Source: JANLSE01 sp038214135 (GTDB lineage: Bacteria > Chloroflexota > Chloroflexia > Chloroflexales > Roseiflexaceae). From it: a stretch of 32,826 nucleotides of DNA. The notes under the pieces are model-generated. The model was not told the origin of the DNA, ran no database searches, and was given only the letters and a program-made list of their open reading frames with translations. Both the position numbers and the translations under genes were made by a program. Shown here piece after piece: positions 30,301 to 32,826 of the stretch; positions within the stretch are counted from its first letter, which is position 1; every line of letters begins with the position of its first letter. The stretch is from NCBI GenBank assembly GCA_038214135.1, contig JBBQSD010000063.1, positions 1 through 32,826 of the forward strand, read 5' to 3'.

Positions 30301-31737
30301 GGTGCATTGGCATCAGGTGAGGTGCAGCCGTTCTCATTTGCCGATCTAGGGCTCTCCGATGAGGAGATCGCCGCCCTTGGCTTGGGTGAGGCCGCCGATA
30401 CGCATGTGCCCACACCTGCACCAGAAGCATTTACGCTTGATGAGGATGATTCATTAACATCGCTTGAGCCACCACAGCCATTTAGTTTGGATCTTCCAGT
30501 ACCGCCAGCAAGCTCGGCACGGCTGCCCGAAGCTGATATGCCGAGCCTGGATGATGATCTTCGCCCATTCTCACTTGGTGAGTTCGGGTTTGCCGATGAT
30601 GAGAGTGGCCTACTCGAATTGGATCTGCCCGACGCACTATCGAGTGAGGATGACAATCTGAGCCTGACTGCCGAAGAGTTGGCGGGACTCGATGTGGGTG
30701 GCGATCTGAATCTCAAAGAGGGTGCATCGCCACGTAATGCCGAAGCGGAAACGCGTTCAATCAATACTGGTGACCGAGCAGCTGATCGGTTGATCACACT
30801 TGGCCTTCGCCAGGGTTATGTCGATATTTCCGATATCATCGCGGCTGTGGAGAACCCCGAGGAAGAGGCTGAGCGAATTGAAGCTATCGGACGGCTCTTG
30901 CACCAGCAGGTGATCGAGATTCGTGATGGCGATGAAATTATCGACATGGATGCCGAATATGCCGAAGAGGAGGCCTACGAATCGAGCGCAGATGAACTCA
31001 TACCGGAAGTAGGCATTGGAGAGACTGCTTCGTTTCATGCATTTGACATTGCACCGATTCCAACAGATACCGAGGCAGATATGACGCCGTTCTCGCTGAA
31101 TGAGCTTGGGCTCTCGGATGAGGAAATTGCGCTCCTTGGCCTTGGCGAAGCGAGTCCGGTCACGATCCCTTCTCCATCGCCTACTCCCAAGCCTGAGGAA
31201 CCAGATCTGGTCTCGTTCTCACTCAGCGAACTGGGCTTGGATGATTCATCGGCTCCGAATAGTAGCGATATCGATATACTGCCATTCTCGTTTGGTGAGC
31301 CGGATGAGGTAGCGCCTCTGCCGCCAACGCCACAACCGGTGCCGGTTGTTCCACCGACGCCAACTGCATCTGTACCTTCACCTGCACCAGCGGCGGGTGC
31401 CTCTTCAACTGGCAATGAGATGCTTGATCAGTATCTCCAACGTGTGGAAAGCGACCCAGAGAACCACTCATTACGCCTTTCGGTAGCGCGAGCCAGTGCT
31501 CGGGTCGATCAAACAGATCTGGCTATTCGCCAGTATAAGCAGCTTATCCGGCGTAGTGCATTGCTTGATGATGTTGTCGATGATCTGACCGATCTGATCG
31601 CAGAGAGTGATGATCAGAACCTCCTTCGACAATTACATCGTACGCTTGGTGATGCTTATTCGAAGCAGGGCTTACTGGATCGGGCGATGGAAATCTACGC
31701 CTGGACGCCAGGAATACCGAAGGCTATACGCCCGTAA
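27352..31737 (+). CDS. Giant TPR protein with PFSLxELGLxDEE repeats and sigma-70 region-1.1-like segment
   Basis: 1461 aa, cytoplasmic, no signal peptide. Residues about 1-230 form tetratricopeptide helices (LEAYRILGEACLANRQLDRA, IPAHVGLGITFERRGKLDRA). A very long Pro/Asp/Glu-rich linker (about 240-1135) holds roughly a dozen short amphipathic motifs of the form PFSLxELGLxDEEIAALGLG. Some are full (for example near residues 348, 865, 928 and 990) and others reduced to an acidic stretch plus AFSL or PFSM. Residues about 1140-1200 (DRLITLGLRQGYVDISDI, then EEAERIEAIGRLLHQQVIEI) resemble region 1.1 of primary sigma factors. More motifs follow, then a second TPR block (about 1370-1455). AGGAGG 8 nt before ATG 27352 makes the start firm. 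The Roadblock gene follows after 33 nt. A scaffold that binds several copies of a partner through the repeated motif is inferred. Confidence 0.9.
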   Translation: MARVSLRAACDQARQWLESNDLERAIGLCEHILRESPGNLEAYRILGEACLANRQLDRAQEAFERVLRSDPESIPAHVGLGITFERRGKLDRAVQEFEQALEIKPDMPELRSQLLRLYSDGGIENAQLRLSRAGLARLYAKGQMLPQAIAELRHVIGEQPNRYDAKVALAEILWRDEQEAAAASLCRKLVGERAELLKAQLLLGYIDLSAGRPSGEQHWRAAAAIDPDLAVARALFDPLPPIVIDPPQINAWDELAWQRQRDELEQIAATRPMQAVVPAPLPPEPQEFIPGASFFASRTAAPSFDPAGSDDFLASLLDLATPSAPAAKPAVAAAPVSVPNEDLGLDADMQPFSLSELGLTEDELAGLNPIVAPPVPPTRSTPADVRPAAVTPVANTATPPPVVRPALQVSPPAPDPVSDDDDLIAFSLNSLDEDAPTPAVSPSSPADEYDDLNDIGAFSLSAPSNSSTDEDDDLNDIDAFSFGALDDQPVPPPAPPTVSAPVQPTRTSQPIPEPDLDDLGLGDMQPFSLADLGLSDEEIAGLESIDTGIDTNRRASAPNQPIAPVDDYSDLPVDLLPFSMDALDQSSSRDSDLGGLPSSLQPFSIDEPSGMQRPRVSGLTPDLGSEAGDDDEENTRSQRGFSWQQPSTKPETNFASSIRQPESPTERTLFNKLKQMRETRPIQPADEPPEVTLSADEHLGLFSLDDVPLNDPTTPAASSLPQISGIARREGTSVFSSPVPQTPLPPLASKPQPPISAVPPTSSVPKPQPPVPVVVPPTPPVTDSSDNIHGTIAAGDLEPFSLEELGLSSEEIAALGLGEAAPPPIRTPEPEPTISEPAPTAQHEHVEINMDLDVQGALAAGEVQPFSFADLGLTDEELAALGLSEAPSAPVEPEPTVVEPGPMAQHEHVEINTDLDVQGALASGEVQPFSFADLGLSDEEIAALGLGDAPNVAATPKPEPTVAEPTPMAQHEHVEIDTDLDVQGALASGEVQPFSFADLGLSDEEIAALGLGEAADTHVPTPAPEAFTLDEDDSLTSLEPPQPFSLDLPVPPASSARLPEADMPSLDDDLRPFSLGEFGFADDESGLLELDLPDALSSEDDNLSLTAEELAGLDVGGDLNLKEGASPRNAEAETRSINTGDRAADRLITLGLRQGYVDISDIIAAVENPEEEAERIEAIGRLLHQQVIEIRDGDEIIDMDAEYAEEEAYESSADELIPEVGIGETASFHAFDIAPIPTDTEADMTPFSLNELGLSDEEIALLGLGEASPVTIPSPSPTPKPEEPDLVSFSLSELGLDDSSAPNSSDIDILPFSFGEPDEVAPLPPTPQPVPVVPPTPTASVPSPAPAAGASSTGNEMLDQYLQRVESDPENHSLRLSVARASARVDQTDLAIRQYKQLIRRSALLDDVVDDLTDLIAESDDQNLLRQLHRTLGDAYSKQGLLDRAMEIYAWTPGIPKAIRP
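29834..30396 (+). repeat. Three in-frame tandem copies of a ~190-bp unit inside the TPR gene
   Basis: Marker GCCCAG/GCGCAG followed by CA(C/T)GAGCATGTGGA starts at 29872, 30061 and 30256, spacings 189 and 195 bp, both multiples of three. Each unit encodes EPxPxAQHEHVEI, DLDVQGALA and GEVQPFSFADLGL. The second and third copies are almost identical over their last ~90 bp, so the duplication is recent or is homogenised by recombination. Confidence 0.9.
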
Positions 31738-31770
31738 ATGTATAGTTCGTCGTAAGGAAAGGTTTAAGCA

Positions 31771-32118
31771 ATGCGCCGGATCGTCGAAGATCTGATCCGA
31801 GTTGATGGTGTTATCGGAAGCCTGCTTGTTGGCAAGGATGGCCTTGTGGTGGCCAGTACGCTTATGGATGAGGAAGATGCCGAAATCCTTGGAGCGATGT
31901 CAGCAGCCGTTTTTGGTGAGATCGATAAGGCGACCCGACGTATCGGTGTTGGTATGCTGCTCGACAGTATTATTGATGCTGAACAGGGTTCTATCCTTAT
32001 GCTCGAATCCCGCGACCTTATTCTGGTGGTTATTACCCAACGCCTCGTTAACTTGGGGTTGGTAAAGATGGAAATGCGGCGGGCAGCTAAGCGGATAGGC
32101 GAAGCCATACCGATTTAG
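31771..32118 (+). CDS. Roadblock/LC7-domain protein
   Basis: 115 aa, a single Roadblock/LC7 domain of the MglB type: GVIGSLLVGKDGLVVAS, the long central helix ILGAMSAAVFGEIDKA, then the GSILMLESRDLILVVITQ strands and a C-terminal helix. Roadblock proteins act as dimers that regulate small Ras-like GTPases, for example MglB on MglA in gliding and polarity. Filamentous Chloroflexota glide, which makes such a link attractive. No GTPase gene lies in the window. AAGGAAAGG precedes the ATG. It follows the giant TPR gene by 33 nt and shares its transcript, and a terminator-like hairpin follows. Confidence 0.92.
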   Translation: MRRIVEDLIRVDGVIGSLLVGKDGLVVASTLMDEEDAEILGAMSAAVFGEIDKATRRIGVGMLLDSIIDAEQGSILMLESRDLILVVITQRLVNLGLVKMEMRRAAKRIGEAIPI

Positions 32119-32145
32119 GTGTAATACCTCCCACCACGAATGACG

Positions 32146-32173
32146 CGAGGCACCGGAGTAATCCGGTGCCTCG
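32146..32173 (+). terminator. Terminator-like hairpin after the Roadblock gene
   Basis: Perfect 11-bp stem CGAGGCACCGG/CCGGTGCCTCG with a 6-nt loop, 27 nt after the stop, followed by the T-rich TGTTTATT. The stem is strong and the T-run imperfect. Confidence 0.75.
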
Positions 32174-32246
32174 TGTTTATTGTGTCGAAGACCTGTCAGA
32201 TCCCAACTCGCTCATCCATCATCCATCTTTATATGATGGGATGATT

Positions 32247-32323
32247 GGGCGTAGCGCATATGCCTATATGATGGTGGGTTGGGCCGTACGTGAAGAGGGG
32301 GTTGGGGCGTAGCGCATACGCCC
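32247..32323. repeat. GGGCGTAGCGCATACGCCC palindromes
   Basis: A perfect 7-5-7 palindrome at 32305-32323 and a variant at 32247-32264, both near TATATGATGG words. They are related to the GGCGTAT palindromes at 17351-17422. They occupy the gap between two convergent transcripts (32174-32336), where nothing else is seen. Confidence 0.7.
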
Positions 32324-32336
32324 ATAATGACTATAC

Positions 32337-32825
32337 CTATGGCAACACTCTGGTTGGAGTTGCTGTCGTTGAGGCTGCTGTTGCCTCAGTGGCAACGCTA
32401 CTTGTTGCCGTGGCAATTGTGGTTGGAGTGCTTGTCGGAATCGGCGTATTTGTTGCTGTCAGGGTACTTGTTGCGGTAGGGATACTCGTCGCGGTATCGG
32501 TCGCGGTGGGGATACTCGTCGCGGTATCGGTCGCGGTGGGCGTGTTTGTTGGAACACTCGTTGGCGTCCGTGTCGCGGTGGGCGTGTTTGTTGGAACACT
32601 CGTTGGCGTCCGTGTCGCGGTTGGCGTGTTTGTTGGTGTCGGCGTGATAGTCGCCGTCGCCGTTGGGCGTGGCGGGCGCTGGGTTGGGAACGGTGATGGT
32701 GGCGGCTGGTCGGTCGGTCGCTCAGCAGTCACCAATGGTGTCGCCGTTGGGAATGGTGTGCTTGTTGGAAGTCGTGTATCGGTTGGAAGGGGCGCGCTTG
32801 TTGGTTGCCGGGTTGCACTTGGCAC
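32337..32825 (-). CDS. C-terminal part of a Thr/Pro-rich protein (cut by window end)
   Basis: At least 162 residues ending at the stop 32337-32339; the reading frame is open to the window edge, so the true start is outside. The visible part is almost entirely a low-complexity PTxTPT/TATxTPTSVPTNTP linker with no folded domain, then a Thr/Ala-rich tail ending TPTRVLP. Such linkers are typical of Chloroflexota cell-surface proteins, where they tether sensor or catalytic domains away from the membrane. No anchor is visible at the C-terminus. The coding strand carries in-frame 30-bp and 42-bp tandem repeats. Confidence 0.65.
   Translation of the reverse strand: MPSATRQPTSAPLPTDTRLPTSTPFPTATPLVTAERPTDQPPPSPFPTQRPPRPTATATITPTPTNTPTATRTPTSVPTNTPTATRTPTSVPTNTPTATDTATSIPTATDTATSIPTATSTLTATNTPIPTSTPTTIATATSSVATEATAASTTATPTRVLP
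32481..32624. repeat. In-frame minisatellites in the Thr/Pro-rich gene
   Basis: Two copies of a 30-bp unit (32481-32510, 32511-32540, starting GATACTCGTCGCGG) are followed by two near-identical 42-bp units (32541-32582, 32583-32624, starting CGTGTTTGTTGG). Both periods are multiples of three, so copy-number change alters linker length without frameshift. Confidence 0.85.
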
Positions 32826-32826
32826 T

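Noticed and set aside
29397..30797. 466-codon minus-strand frame, Ser/Gly-rich and repetitive
   Set aside because: Antisense of the repeated motif region of the TPR gene; its repeats merely mirror those of the real gene.

Overview
The window reads as a chromosomal segment of a filamentous member of the Chloroflexota (class Chloroflexia; Chloroflexales or Herpetosiphonales-like). This is inferred from gene style. The evidence is a secreted protein with an HRxGCHRWHSC N-terminus and the WxSHGLE/SLALFGYP repeat, a Thr/Pro 'PTATPT' linker protein, and a giant TPR protein with PFSLxELGLxDEE repeats paired with a Roadblock/LC7 protein. There are also very many short palindromic intergenic repeats. 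No rRNA, tRNA, CRISPR array, transposase or phage gene was seen.

Layout. (a) 1-2475: a secreted repeat protein (-), then an overlapping pair (+): a polymorphic-toxin-like protein carrying the GNxAVxxLL tag of eCIS-associated effectors, and a small helical, possibly immunity, protein. (b) 2753-4267: a zinc-ribbon Ser/Thr kinase. (c) 4326-6123: an autoregulated tetR-FAD-monooxygenase operon with a consensus promoter overlapped by a 27-bp palindrome. (d) 6157-13305: a catabolic-looking cluster with a Gfo/Idh/MocA oxidoreductase, two solute-binding-protein-like proteins that lack signal peptides, a class III CoA-transferase, an IclR regulator, a MaoC hydratase and a nitroreductase. Its first operon is bracketed by about 90-bp inverted repeats. 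(e) 13478-14875: a MATE exporter. (f) 15208-21402: a MacAB/YknXYZ-type export system (permease, ATPase, adaptor; -), divergent from a NarL-type two-component system (+). The shared intergenic region has a phased GGGTGAA array that the regulator probably binds.

(g) 21580-24956: L-rhamnose mutarotase, a DUF1349 protein and a secreted PQQ-type sugar dehydrogenase with a PKD domain. (h) 25254-27153: a DEDDh exonuclease followed by proA. (i) 27205-32173: a clear promoter and a 111-nt leader with pseudoknot potential, then a 1461-aa TPR/repeat protein with a sigma-70 region-1.1-like segment. A Roadblock protein and a terminator-like hairpin follow. (j) 32337-end: the C-terminal part of a Thr/Pro-rich protein running off the window.

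Most interesting: the toxin/immunity-like pair, the cytoplasmic solute-binding-like proteins with acyl-CoA enzymes, the structured leader of the giant TPR gene and the region-1.1-like domain within it, and the inverted repeats around the CoA-transferase operon.
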